64,000 nt of DNA from RGIG4079 sp045531405. GTDB lineage: Bacteria > Bacteroidota > Bacteroidia > Bacteroidales > Muribaculaceae. The position numbers and the translations under genes were made by a program. Under the pieces are notes generated by a model. That model saw only the letters and a list, made by a program, of their open reading frames with translations. It ran no database searches and was not told the origin of the DNA. Positions 24,742 through 33,674 of the stretch are shown in pieces. Position 1 is the stretch's first letter. The number at the start of each line of letters is the position of its first letter. Where the stretch lies: NCBI GenBank assembly GCA_045531405.1, contig JAZSDX010000028.1:1-64000 (forward strand). The letters run 5' to 3'.

Positions 24742-25227
24742 CTATTCTTGTTGTTCTTTTCCTTTTAATGCTTCTTTTATAATATCTTTTCCTCCTATGT
24801 TGACTAAATTGTGCTGTTGCAATATTTCGGCACTTCCAGCCAAATAGACGATTGTGCCATCTTTATCGTCAAATACCGTAACTAACATTTCCATGTTTTC
24901 GCCTTGTGGTTGAATATATACTTGCACTGTCGTATTGCCTTCGTTGTGCTTTATCGCAAGCATATCTTCGGTTTGGGTAATTGTAGTAGTTTCGTCAATT
25001 ACTTTTTGTTTAGTGTCAATGTTAATATTGTCAATGTTAAAGACTACGACTTCATCTACTTTTTTCTCTTTTAATTGAGGCGTAGAATCACTTGATAACT
25101 TGATTGGAGTTGCATCGCAAATTGTGTCACATTTTGTGATAAATTCTTTAAGAGTAATGGCTTGAACGGAGATGTTACAGGTCAAAGCCAAGATTGTTAG
25201 TGCTAAAAATTTTGTTAAATTAGTCAT
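24742..25227 (-). CDS. Secreted protein upstream of the ECF sigma gene
   Basis: The 161-residue product has a signal peptide (LTKFLALTILALTCNISVQA). The C-terminal MLVTVFDDKDGTIVYLAGSAEI resembles the corresponding segment of the DUF4252 protein at the other end of the operon, so it may be a divergent paralogue. The middle is low-complexity (Thr/Ile/Asp). The stop codon directly abuts the sigma factor start. An envelope target or signal of the sigma system is an inference. Confidence 0.68.
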   Translation of the reverse strand: MTNLTKFLALTILALTCNISVQAITLKEFITKCDTICDATPIKLSSDSTPQLKEKKVDEVVVFNIDNINIDTKQKVIDETTTITQTEDMLAIKHNEGNTTVQVYIQPQGENMEMLVTVFDDKDGTIVYLAGSAEILQQHNLVNIGGKDIIKEALKGKEQQE

Positions 25228-25341
25228 CGCTAAATTACATTTAATTTAAGTCGTTTTTAATTGGTTTTGTAAGATAGACGTATGAAAATGAAATTTGTGA
25301 CACTAAACCTGAAATTTTTCTAATATAATATTGAAAAATGA

Positions 25342-26613
25342 TTATTTTTTCCAGCGTTGGTCGTTGAGGGCTTTCATTTTTGCTTCCGAAGGGTTGTCGC
25401 AAGCTTCCCAAAGTGTGGGGTGTCCGAGTTCTTCGGGCATGAATTGCTGTTGCACAAAGTTGCCGGGGTAATCGTGTGAATATTTGTAATCTTTGCCATA
25501 TTCCATCTCTTTCATAAGTTTTGTAGGGGCATTGCGAAGATGTAAAGGTACGGGAAGATTGCCTGTTCGTTCCACTAGTTCCAATGCTTGATTTATTGCC
25601 ATATATGCCGAATTGCTTTTGGCAGAAGTTGCAAGATATATTGTGCATTCGGCAAGAGGAATACGTCCCTCGGGCCACCCGATTTTGTGAATTGTATCAA
25701 ATGTGGCGTTGGCGAGGAGTAGGGCATTGGGGTTGGCAAGACCAATGTCTTCAGATGCAAGAATGACTAATCGTCGAGCAATAAATTTAGGGTCCTCTCC
25801 ACCTGCGATTAGACGAGCGAGCCAGTATATGGCTGCATCGGGGTCACTTCCCCTAACGCTTTTGATAAAGGCAGAGATAATGTCGTAGTGCATTTCTCCG
25901 TTTTTGTCGTAGGCAGTCGGATTTTCTTGAAGGCGTTCAGTGACAAGTCGGTCATTGATAATCATTTCTTCAACTTCGGCAGTGGATTTCTCAAGTAGGT
26001 CGAGGATATTTAGGAATTTACGTGCATCGCCACCTGAAAAACGGAAAAGGGCATCGGTGCTTTCTACTTTTACGTTTCGTTTTTTTAGAATTTCGTCGGT
26101 AGATAAAGCTCTATCGAGAAGTTGTTGCAACTCTGGTGCTTCAAGGGGTTTGAGTACATAAACTTGAGCACGAGAGAGTAGGGGACGAATTACTTCAAAT
26201 GAAGGATTCTCGGTTGTGGCACCAATGAGTGTAACAATGCCACTCTCGACTGCTCCTAATAGGCTGTCTTGCTGTGATTTGTTAAATCGATGAATTTCAT
26301 CGATAAATAAGATTGGGCGACCTTGTGAAAACATGGAGCGAGCATCGGCTTTGCATTGTTCGAGTACATCTCGCACTTCTTTTACTCCTGAATGAACCGC
26401 ACTCAAAGTGTAGAACGCCGACTTGGTAGTATTGGCAATAATGCGAGCAAGAGTGGTTTTCCCCACTCCAGGAGGTCCCCAAAGAATGAACGACGACACA
26501 TTGCCTGAGTCGATCATGCGACGCAGTATGCAATCTTTCCCCACGAGGTGAGTTTGTCCTATGTAATCATCGAGCGAACGTGGACGAAGTCGCTCGGCAA
26601 GAGGTGCGTTCAT
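25342..26613 (-). CDS. rarA: Replication-associated recombination protein A (MgsA)
   Basis: The 423-residue AAA+ ATPase acts at stalled replication forks. It has Walker A GPPGVGKT (46-53), Walker B ILFIDEIHRF (Asp105/Glu106), sensor GATTENPSFEV and the C-terminal MgsA tetramerisation domain (LRNAPTKLMKEM, GYKYSHDYPGNF-like block). It resembles clamp-loader subunits and RuvB. Length and ends agree with the family. It has its own promoter and appears monocistronic. Confidence 0.96.
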   Translation of the reverse strand: MNAPLAERLRPRSLDDYIGQTHLVGKDCILRRMIDSGNVSSFILWGPPGVGKTTLARIIANTTKSAFYTLSAVHSGVKEVRDVLEQCKADARSMFSQGRPILFIDEIHRFNKSQQDSLLGAVESGIVTLIGATTENPSFEVIRPLLSRAQVYVLKPLEAPELQQLLDRALSTDEILKKRNVKVESTDALFRFSGGDARKFLNILDLLEKSTAEVEEMIINDRLVTERLQENPTAYDKNGEMHYDIISAFIKSVRGSDPDAAIYWLARLIAGGEDPKFIARRLVILASEDIGLANPNALLLANATFDTIHKIGWPEGRIPLAECTIYLATSAKSNSAYMAINQALELVERTGNLPVPLHLRNAPTKLMKEMEYGKDYKYSHDYPGNFVQQQFMPEELGHPTLWEACDNPSEAKMKALNDQRWKK

Positions 26614-26630
26614 TGTTTTGAATTAAGTTA

Positions 26631-26661
26631 CAAATTTAGTTACTACGTCCCAAATTCACAA
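26631..26661 (-). promoter_or_regulatory. rarA promoter
   Basis: On the minus strand: TTG (complement of 26659-26661), 20 bases, TAAATTTG (complement of 26631-26638), then 17 bases to the ATG. Confidence 0.6.
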
Positions 26662-26914
26662 GAAAAACACAGCAAAAGCATCAATAACTAAGGAGCATTG
26701 TTAATTGTTTATAATATGTGCCTATTAAATTATGTGTATTATTAGTTTTTTAATTAACTTTACGCTCGCAAGTTGTGTTTTGTCGTATTTTGGGCGGTTT
26801 ACGTCGTAAATCAACAAAATTGACTTGGATAATGTTAAACTATAACATTGGAAGTCGGTCTAATAAGTATCGGTTGCCATAGAAAGAAAAGTTTAACGAT
26901 AAAATTTAGAGATT
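26662..26914 (+). other. Intergenic region before the PstS-TPR operon
   Basis: With the rarA promoter, the gene-free gap is about 300 bases. A TTAACTTTAC stretch near 26752 is close to but not a full TAnnTTTG match. No gene, hairpin with T run, or known RNA is visible, so the operon promoter is not located with confidence. Confidence 0.35.
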
Positions 26915-27250
26915 ATGGAACAAGAAAATAAAGGATTAAACAACGAAATAGAACCAAAACAAGCCGATGTTGTAATTGAACGTCATCACACCCCAAGTGT
27001 GAGAGAAACGATGCCTGGACCCGGAAAAATATTTAAGTTGATATTTGGCGTGATAATGGTAGCCATATATGTGGGAATGGGTTTGTGGCTTGCCGGTTGG
27101 GTAGATTTTGGATTTCCATTTCAGTTTGGACTTGATGATACTGAATTTGAATGGATAAAATATGTAGTTGGTGTGGCATTGATTGCTTATGGCTTTTTTA
27201 GAGCATATAGATATCTTAAAGGCGATTATTATTCACGTAGAGACGACTAA
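26915..27250 (+). CDS. Small inner membrane protein
   Basis: The 111-residue protein has a polar N-terminal 35 residues and two membrane helices (about 40-66, IFKLIFGVIMVAIYVGMGLW, and 84-100, WIKYVVGVALIAYGFFRAY) ending in a basic YRYLKGDYYSRRDD tail. No family with known function was recognised. In Bacteroidales a similar small gene often lies between ExbB/ExbD/TonB genes and the PstS-like gene; ExbB and TonB are absent here. The PstS-like gene starts one base after the stop. Confidence 0.78.
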   Translation: MEQENKGLNNEIEPKQADVVIERHHTPSVRETMPGPGKIFKLIFGVIMVAIYVGMGLWLAGWVDFGFPFQFGLDDTEFEWIKYVVGVALIAYGFFRAYRYLKGDYYSRRDD

Positions 27251-27251
27251 A

Positions 27252-28229
27252 ATGAAATCAATAGTAAAATTGATACCGGCATTAGTGTTAATGGTGCTTT
27301 TCTCTTCTTGTAATAGAGGCTCAAAGGCTCCGGTAACCACAAGTACATCGGGAACAATCACACTGATGTGTGATAATAGTTTTGAGAATATATTGCAACA
27401 AGAAATTGACGTATTTGAGTTTCAATATCCTAAAGCTCATATTCTTGCTCGCTATTTGCCTCAAAATGATGTGATTGATTCGCTTATGGAATTTAAAACA
27501 CGTGCAATAGTGGCTGCTCGAGACTTGACTAAGGCTGAAAAAGATTATTTGAGAAAGAATAAACGAGCTGTACGCTCTCAAATGATTGCAGTTGATGCGC
27601 TTGCATTGATTGTTAATACTGAGAATACAATCGAAATGATTTCTCGTAAAGAAATTGGTGATATATTGACCGGGAAATTGACAAATTGGAATGAAGTAGA
27701 GCCGAGTAAAGTAGGTGATATCAGAATCGTTTTTGATGATGAAAATTCAAGTACGGTTCAATATATGCGTGATTCATTGATGAATGGAGAACCATTTGGA
27801 ACGAATGTTCATGCACAAGGTTCAATTGAGGGGGTATTTCAAGCAGTAAGGAAAAATAAAAACGCAATAGGTGTTATTGGTGTAAGTTGGATAACATCAG
27901 ATATGCGCAATTCAGAGGTGTCAACCGAAGATATGGTGGCACAACTCAATGATGAAGGAGGCGTGAATGTTGCTGAGTTTGATGGCTCGGTAAAGGTGTT
28001 AAAGGTTATGGGGAACACCCGAGAAGCATATAAACCCTACCAGCAATATATATATGATGGACGATATCCATTGTTCCGTCAGATATATATGATTATAGCA
28101 AGTGCCGGTGGTACACTCGAACATGGATTCTATTCGTTTGTGACAAGTTATAACGGTCAAAAATTGATAATGAAAACGGGAGTAATGCCGGCAGTGATGC
28201 ATCCGCAAATTGTGGAACTTGGAGAATGA
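27252..28229 (+). CDS. PstS-like phosphate-binding lipoprotein
   Basis: The 325-residue product has a lipoprotein signal (PALVLMVLFSSC) and a PBP_like_2 fold typical of PstS: GTITLMCDNSFENIL at the start, IVAARDLTKAEKDYL, ALIVNTENTIEMIS, and GVIGVSWITSD. ATG 27252 is used because the longer frame (27183) runs inside the previous gene and lacks a signal peptide. There are no pstCAB genes nearby, so it may be a sensor or scavenging protein rather than an ABC transporter subunit. Confidence 0.85.
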   Translation: MKSIVKLIPALVLMVLFSSCNRGSKAPVTTSTSGTITLMCDNSFENILQQEIDVFEFQYPKAHILARYLPQNDVIDSLMEFKTRAIVAARDLTKAEKDYLRKNKRAVRSQMIAVDALALIVNTENTIEMISRKEIGDILTGKLTNWNEVEPSKVGDIRIVFDDENSSTVQYMRDSLMNGEPFGTNVHAQGSIEGVFQAVRKNKNAIGVIGVSWITSDMRNSEVSTEDMVAQLNDEGGVNVAEFDGSVKVLKVMGNTREAYKPYQQYIYDGRYPLFRQIYMIIASAGGTLEHGFYSFVTSYNGQKLIMKTGVMPAVMHPQIVELGE

Positions 28230-28281
28230 TAAAGAGAGAAAAATAAACTAATAAACTAAACAATATTAAATTTTACACAAA

Positions 28282-29946
28282 ATGAAAATTAAATTTTTGT
28301 TATCCTTATTTTTAGGTTCGGCTTTGAGCATGTCGGCTCAAGGTTATTTAGATGGTGTAGAATACTATCGTGCAGATCAATTTAGTGCTGCAAAAACTAT
28401 CTTGGAGCGCACATTAAATGAAGCTTCAACCGATAGAGCAACATCACATTATTATCTTGGACAAGTTGCAATGGAGTTTAATGACAAAGAAACAGCTAAA
28501 AGTAACTTTGAAAAAGGTGTTGCTGCAAATCCTGAAAATCCATACAACTATGTAGGTCTTGCAGCCGTAGCTTTGGCTAATGGTGACAAAAAAGCAGCTG
28601 ATGAAAACGTGAAAAAAGCAAAATCTTTAGGTAAGAAAGATGCTCAACTTCTTGTAGATATCGCTCGTGTTTATTTTAATGCTGATGCAGTGGCATATGA
28701 TAAAGACATTCAAAAGGCAATGAAAGAAGCATTAAAGGCCGATAAAGAATCGGCAGCATATTTCATCTTTATTGGCGATACTATTGCATTAAATGTTAAA
28801 AACAACGAAGATGCAGGAAAAGCCGCAGCTAACTATGATAATGCAATCTATTATGATCCAAATAGTGCAGTTGCATATGTAAAGTATTCAAACTTGTATA
28901 AAAAGGTGGCTCCACAATTCTCAATTGATAAAATGAGAGAATATATTAAGACAAATCCTAACTCTATACTTGCTCGTCGTGAGTTGGCTAACCGTCTTTA
29001 TGACCTTGGTCGTTGGACTCAAGCAGTTGAGGCATTTGGCCCGGTTGTGACAAATTCTAATCACCTTGTAGAAGATGAAGAACGTTACGCTACACTACTC
29101 TTGGCTGGCGAAAATTATGAGGAAGCTTATCAAGTAGCTAAGGCAGTGCTCGGTCGTACTGAAAATCCAAACCAAATGTATCGTATCATGATGCATAGTA
29201 AAAGCAGTCTTGAAGATTATACCGAAGCTGCAAAATGGGCTCAAGAATTGTTGAAATCAAAAGGTGTCGCTAAGATTGTAGATATCGACCACTTGACTTA
29301 TGGCTCAATTCTTGAAGGTCTTGCAGCTAATGATGCTGCTAACGCTGCTACTCACTATGCCGAGGCTATTGCTCAATATGATGAAGCGTTGAAGGTTAAC
29401 GACAAATGTTATGATGCTTATAAGAGCAAATCAAGTTTATATAACAAAATGGGTGATTATGTAAACGCAGTTGCTTCATTTGAAGCATTTATGGCAACAG
29501 GAGAAGCAAAGGCAGGAGACTATCATACTTATGCAGGTCGTCTTTTGAACTATGCAAATAATGTATCAAAAACTGATGAAGCTGCTGCTGTCGCAATTTA
29601 TGACAAAGCCGCAGCTGCTGCAACTACCGGTGTTGAACGTTCAAACAGCCCATATGCTCAAGAACGCAAGGCTATTATTCTTTTCTCAAAGAATAGTGGT
29701 ATGGCTGAAGAAGTTGCTGTTGCATTTGAAAAGGTTGTAGAACTTCTTGATTCAAATCCTTCATATGCATCAGATAGTGATACATATAAAACAGCTCTTG
29801 GTCAACTCGGGGATTACTATTCTCGTATAGGTCAAAACGAAAAGGCTATTGCTGCTTATGAACGTTATTTGAAATACGCTCCTGAAAATAATAAAGTGAG
29901 AGAACGTATCGAATATTTGAAAACAATTCCTGCAACAGAAGAATAA
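28282..29946 (+). CDS. Periplasmic tetratricopeptide repeat protein
   Basis: The 554-residue protein has a signal peptide (KIKFLLSLFLGSALSMSAQ) and several TPR-like helical pairs throughout (for example ATSHYYLGQVAMEF, NPYNYVGLAAVALANG and a C-terminal IGQNEKAIAAYERYLKYAPE). It probably scaffolds envelope proteins. It is the last gene of the operon after the PstS-like gene (52-base gap) and is followed by a terminator. Confidence 0.87.
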   Translation: MKIKFLLSLFLGSALSMSAQGYLDGVEYYRADQFSAAKTILERTLNEASTDRATSHYYLGQVAMEFNDKETAKSNFEKGVAANPENPYNYVGLAAVALANGDKKAADENVKKAKSLGKKDAQLLVDIARVYFNADAVAYDKDIQKAMKEALKADKESAAYFIFIGDTIALNVKNNEDAGKAAANYDNAIYYDPNSAVAYVKYSNLYKKVAPQFSIDKMREYIKTNPNSILARRELANRLYDLGRWTQAVEAFGPVVTNSNHLVEDEERYATLLLAGENYEEAYQVAKAVLGRTENPNQMYRIMMHSKSSLEDYTEAAKWAQELLKSKGVAKIVDIDHLTYGSILEGLAANDAANAATHYAEAIAQYDEALKVNDKCYDAYKSKSSLYNKMGDYVNAVASFEAFMATGEAKAGDYHTYAGRLLNYANNVSKTDEAAAVAIYDKAAAAATTGVERSNSPYAQERKAIILFSKNSGMAEEVAVAFEKVVELLDSNPSYASDSDTYKTALGQLGDYYSRIGQNEKAIAAYERYLKYAPENNKVRERIEYLKTIPATEE

Positions 29947-29966
29947 TAAAAAACGAGTTTAGATAT

Positions 29967-30004
29967 GGAAGTGTGTCAAAATATTGGCGCACTTCTTTTT
30001 TTAT
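29967..30004 (+). terminator. Terminator after TPR gene
   Basis: GAAGTGTG (29968-29975) pairs with CGCACTTC (29988-29995, one G-U) followed by a run of T. Confidence 0.75.
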
Positions 30005-30277
30005 GTCCTCTCCATTGTGAGTATGTAACTTCGCTTTTTCAAGGTTGTTATTGCTCCGAATCCTATGCGATACTGCAGCTAATCTCTTAATATCAACGAG
30101 TTGGCTTTAGCTCTTATTCTGCCACTTTGTCAAAAAAAATGGGATAATGTATAAAATAGAGCGAAGTATATGTAACGATTTACGAGCGTTATGCGTACTT
30201 ACTGAGAATGAATATCACTTCATTCTCGTAGGATTTCACCTTCGAGATGTTGAGAGTTTAGCGTAATAAACGATGTG
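30005..30277. other. Structured intergenic sequence between TPR and OstA-like genes
   Basis: No ORF is supported, yet the stretch is less AT-rich than other gaps and holds a 9-bp perfect hairpin, GAGAATGAA (30204-30212) with TTCATTCTC (30219-30227), and a distant inverted pair ACTTCGCT (30028-30035) and AGCGAAGT (30160-30167). Both arms of the outer pair are close to a TATGTAAC direct repeat. It could be a small RNA, a degenerate repeat element or a MITE-like remnant. Confidence 0.4.
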
Positions 30278-32107
30278 CTATTTTTGTAAGGTGCGACGTT
30301 CTGTTGTTTTGGGAACACTGCGAAGGAGTTCTTCCATCTCGGCAGGTACGTTAAAAACGTCCATAGGGTATTTGGGGCGAATGGATTCGTACCATTTGAA
30401 TTTAGGCAAATAGAATAATGATTTTTTTGCCAAATATAGTGGGGTTACGGTGCCGTTGGATTGAGGCCATATTTTGCAACGTTCAAGTGATTGGTTGTTG
30501 AAATGAGCTTCAAGGAAACTACTTTCAACGTTTACAATTTTGTTGTAAGTTGAGTCGTTCTCAAGAGGTAGATATATAGCTTGAACATTCCCACTAATGT
30601 TGAGCGTTTTGAGACTTTCGTTTTCAAATGTGGCAAACATTTCTTTGCCACTGAGTTGGTTGTAAAATATATCTTCAATGTATTCTGATGCAAATCCTGT
30701 ATCGGGTAGCTTTGCCCAGTCGGCTGTTGAGTCGTTGAAATGAATCTCAATTATATTACCTAATATTTGGCGTTGTCCACTCCATATAACCGGAAATTTA
30801 TTCATAATCATCAATGAGTCTTGTTGGCGAAAAGTCAATGAGTCGCATACCCCTTGAAGGTCGCTTCGATATATTCTTACTCGAGGATTGGCAACGATGA
30901 GGTGGGTGGTGTCGATAATTGTAATGGGGATTGAGTCTATGATGGTGGTTGTTTCGTTAAAGACTCTAAAACCTCTTATTGTGTCGCCATGCATGTAAAG
31001 TGTGTCACCTTTGGAGTATTCCAATGCTAATGCATGACCTGTTGAAAATGCACTATCAATGACTTCATTATAATATCCGTAGTCGCCACGCAATTGAGTT
31101 TGTTTCTTGAGGTCAGTAAGAATCATATTACCGTAGGCTTCGCCATAACCATTTAGTCGGTCATAAAAAAGTGTGTCGCCTTCGAGTACTTTGTCGTCTT
31201 TTGTTTTTACTTTTGAATGAGCAAAAAGGTTGGCAATCTTTGTTGCGGTGTTGTATTCGCCATCGTTGGTGTAAATGACACCATCTTTATTTGTGATGGT
31301 CGAAGGACTTTTTAATCGAGCGATGTGAGTTATTGTGTTATAGTCGGCATTGTTGGTATTTATTGTCGAACCATCGCTTAATATCACAGCATCGCTATCG
31401 ATGTTGGCAATTTTTGTAAGTGTGCTATAATGCAGAGATTCGGTGAAAATTTCACTTTTTTTGCCGTTTTCGTTGTTGCATAGATAAACGTTGCCATAAA
31501 AATTGGCAAGTTTGGTAGTTGGGGAATAGTCGCCTTCTTCTGATTCAAGACGATTCTGTTTATCGGTCATTATGCCCCAAGTGGTGTAAAACCCAATATC
31601 TTGAACCAAATCATATTCAAAAATGTCGGTTTCGAGCATAACATCACGATTTATCAATTTGACTGTATTGCCTTCGTAGGCATATAAGATAGCGTGTTCA
31701 TCTTCTCCAAGGTAGTTTAGTGAGTCGGCATATACGTTGAGAGTGTCACCTCTCCACATGTGTATATTCCCATACGCATCAAATGAATTTTCTTGGTCGT
31801 AAAAGTGTGCGCTATCACATTCCATAAACATGTCACCATGTCGGAATTTTACTTGTTTTTTCTTGCCAATAAGAATTATATATTGAGCATTGCTGTGTTT
31901 AATCATTGAGTCGGCCGCTTCAAGAAATACTTTGCTGTTATTGCTGTGGTCAACAGTTGCAATAGAAGGTTTTACAATGACTTTTTTATTTGTGTTGTTG
32001 TTTTCTTCGCTAATCGCAATCATAGAGAGGCAACAAACAAATACACACAAAGCCACCAGTAATGATGGCTTATGTAGTTTTTTTATAGCTTTCACAACCG
32101 ATGGCAT
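30278..32107 (-). CDS. OstA/LptA-like outer membrane biogenesis protein
   Basis: The 609-residue protein has an N-terminal hydrophobic segment (PSLLVALCVFVCCLSMIAI) and many short beta repeats of the OstA type (for example MFMECDSAHFYDQENSFDAYG, LLHSKVKTKDDKVLEGDTLFYD-like blocks). LptA/LptD N-domain proteins form a jelly-roll bridge carrying LPS to the outer membrane. The gene lies 8 bases after the SurA gene, so outer membrane assembly is the likely process. The exact Lpt role is inferred. Confidence 0.85.
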   Translation of the reverse strand: MPSVVKAIKKLHKPSLLVALCVFVCCLSMIAISEENNNTNKKVIVKPSIATVDHSNNSKVFLEAADSMIKHSNAQYIILIGKKKQVKFRHGDMFMECDSAHFYDQENSFDAYGNIHMWRGDTLNVYADSLNYLGEDEHAILYAYEGNTVKLINRDVMLETDIFEYDLVQDIGFYTTWGIMTDKQNRLESEEGDYSPTTKLANFYGNVYLCNNENGKKSEIFTESLHYSTLTKIANIDSDAVILSDGSTINTNNADYNTITHIARLKSPSTITNKDGVIYTNDGEYNTATKIANLFAHSKVKTKDDKVLEGDTLFYDRLNGYGEAYGNMILTDLKKQTQLRGDYGYYNEVIDSAFSTGHALALEYSKGDTLYMHGDTIRGFRVFNETTTIIDSIPITIIDTTHLIVANPRVRIYRSDLQGVCDSLTFRQQDSLMIMNKFPVIWSGQRQILGNIIEIHFNDSTADWAKLPDTGFASEYIEDIFYNQLSGKEMFATFENESLKTLNISGNVQAIYLPLENDSTYNKIVNVESSFLEAHFNNQSLERCKIWPQSNGTVTPLYLAKKSLFYLPKFKWYESIRPKYPMDVFNVPAEMEELLRSVPKTTERRTLQK

Positions 32108-32114
32108 GTGATAT

Positions 32115-33470
32115 TTATTTGTTTTTTATCCAATTGTGTTCAAATTGACAATCACGCCAACCATCTTCGATGCGTATGTATGTGTCGTCTATTTTTTTGT
32201 TAATCCAATCGGCTATAATCTTTGCTTTGGCCGATTTTTCATACATGGATTTTATTAATTGATAATCATCCGATAGATTGGCTTTGTGTCCATCAATACG
32301 ATTTGTAAGTTTAACAATTGCAACAATGTCGCGATTGCGTTTAGGGTCTTTCATGATGAAAGGTTTTGAAATTTCTCCGGGTTGAAGTTTGTCAACTTCG
32401 CGAGAAATTTCTTGAGGCAATTGAGACATTTCAAAGCGAATTGTTCCAGTTGCATCATTAATCATAACCCCTTTACTATTGCGGGTATCTTTGTCTTGAG
32501 ATATTACCGGCGCAGCTTCTTCAAAAGTGAATTTTTTATTAAGAATGTCTGTGCGAATAGAGTCAAGGCGTCCAATTGCCGCAGTTAAGTCGCTGTCAGA
32601 AACTTTGGGGCGAAGTAAGATGTGGCGAGTATTGATGCGATCTCCTCTTTTCTCAATGAGCTGAATGATGTGATACCCATATTGAGTTTCAACGATTTTA
32701 GAAACTTTCTTTGGATCGTTGAGGTTAAACGCTACTGCAGCATATTCGGGTTCAAGGTGTCCACGTCCCATAAATCCGATTTCTCCACCACGAACACTAC
32801 TACCATCTTCGGAGTATAGAATTGCCAATGTAGAGAATTCGCTTTCGCCATTATTTACACGATTGGCATAGTCGCGTAGTCGAGCTTTTACATCTTCAAT
32901 TTCTTGTCGAGGAATAATCGGGTTAATGGTGATTATTTGCACTTCAACTTGCATGGGGACAAATGGAATGCTATCTTGTTGTAAAGAGCCGAAATAATTT
33001 CTTACGTCAGAAGGGGTTGTCTTAAGATTTTTAGAGAGCGACGATTGTACTTGTTGTATTCGTGATTGATTTTTCCACATTTCCGACATTTCTTCGCGTA
33101 ACTGTGGGATAGTTTTGCGAAAATATTGCTCAACTTTCTCTTTTGAACCAAGATTTGTAATATAATAGTTGAGACGGCTGTCAACTTGTTGTTGAATCAT
33201 CGAGTTTTGAGCTTCTATTGTGTCAAGATCGGCCTGATGAAGAAATAATTTTTCGATAGCAATACGCTCGGGAATCACGCAATATGGGTCACCTTTAATT
33301 GAGGTCTTTTCATATTGCATTTGTTGATACATTGATTCTATTTCAGATTTGTAAATTAATTGGTCGCCAATGACCCATGCGACTTCTTCTGCAATGTTGT
33401 TTTGTGAAATTAACGAAAACGAAGCAATTGCCGAGAATATGATACTTAAAGTAATATGTTTAATTTTCAC
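32115..33470 (-). CDS. surA: SurA-type periplasmic peptidyl-prolyl isomerase
   Basis: The 451-residue protein has a signal peptide (KIKHITLSIIFSAIASFSLIS), an N-terminal SurA helical chaperone region, and two parvulin (rotamase) domains. The first, around 175-270, shows GGEIGFMGRGHLEPEYA and the YGYHIIQLIEKR end; the second spans about 275-385. It folds and escorts outer membrane proteins. It has its own TAACTTTG box (33506-33513) though the other isomerase gene lies just upstream. Confidence 0.9.
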   Translation of the reverse strand: MKIKHITLSIIFSAIASFSLISQNNIAEEVAWVIGDQLIYKSEIESMYQQMQYEKTSIKGDPYCVIPERIAIEKLFLHQADLDTIEAQNSMIQQQVDSRLNYYITNLGSKEKVEQYFRKTIPQLREEMSEMWKNQSRIQQVQSSLSKNLKTTPSDVRNYFGSLQQDSIPFVPMQVEVQIITINPIIPRQEIEDVKARLRDYANRVNNGESEFSTLAILYSEDGSSVRGGEIGFMGRGHLEPEYAAVAFNLNDPKKVSKIVETQYGYHIIQLIEKRGDRINTRHILLRPKVSDSDLTAAIGRLDSIRTDILNKKFTFEEAAPVISQDKDTRNSKGVMINDATGTIRFEMSQLPQEISREVDKLQPGEISKPFIMKDPKRNRDIVAIVKLTNRIDGHKANLSDDYQLIKSMYEKSAKAKIIADWINKKIDDTYIRIEDGWRDCQFEHNWIKNK

Positions 33471-33505
33471 GTTGATATATGTTTTGTCTAATTTATTTTA
33501 TTCTA

Positions 33506-33513
33506 CAAAGTTA
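33506..33513 (-). promoter_or_regulatory. -7 box of surA-ostA
   Basis: TAACTTTG on the minus strand, 35 bases before the surA ATG. Confidence 0.5.
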
Positions 33514-33674
33514 ACCTATCTTTTTGAATTTATTATTCAAAAATGACATATTATTTTATTTTTTCAATATTTTTGGCAATGTAAGAGTCTGTAAATAGTT
33601 GTGTTTTATAAAAAAAAGTGCTGCGTCAAAAATAAATTGAAACAGCACCATTTAATATTGGGGTAATGGAATAT

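Noticed and set aside
25241..25678. 145-codon minus-strand frame overlapping the 3' end of rarA
   Set aside because: Different frame of the same strand; rarA continues with a normal MgsA C-terminal domain to 25342.
27183..27251. Upstream start for the PstS-like gene
   Set aside because: It would overlap the previous gene by 68 bases and bury the lipoprotein signal; ATG 27252 is consistent.
30055..30090. Possible tRNA-like sequence (CTCCGAATCC)
   Set aside because: No cloverleaf or acceptor stem can be drawn around it.
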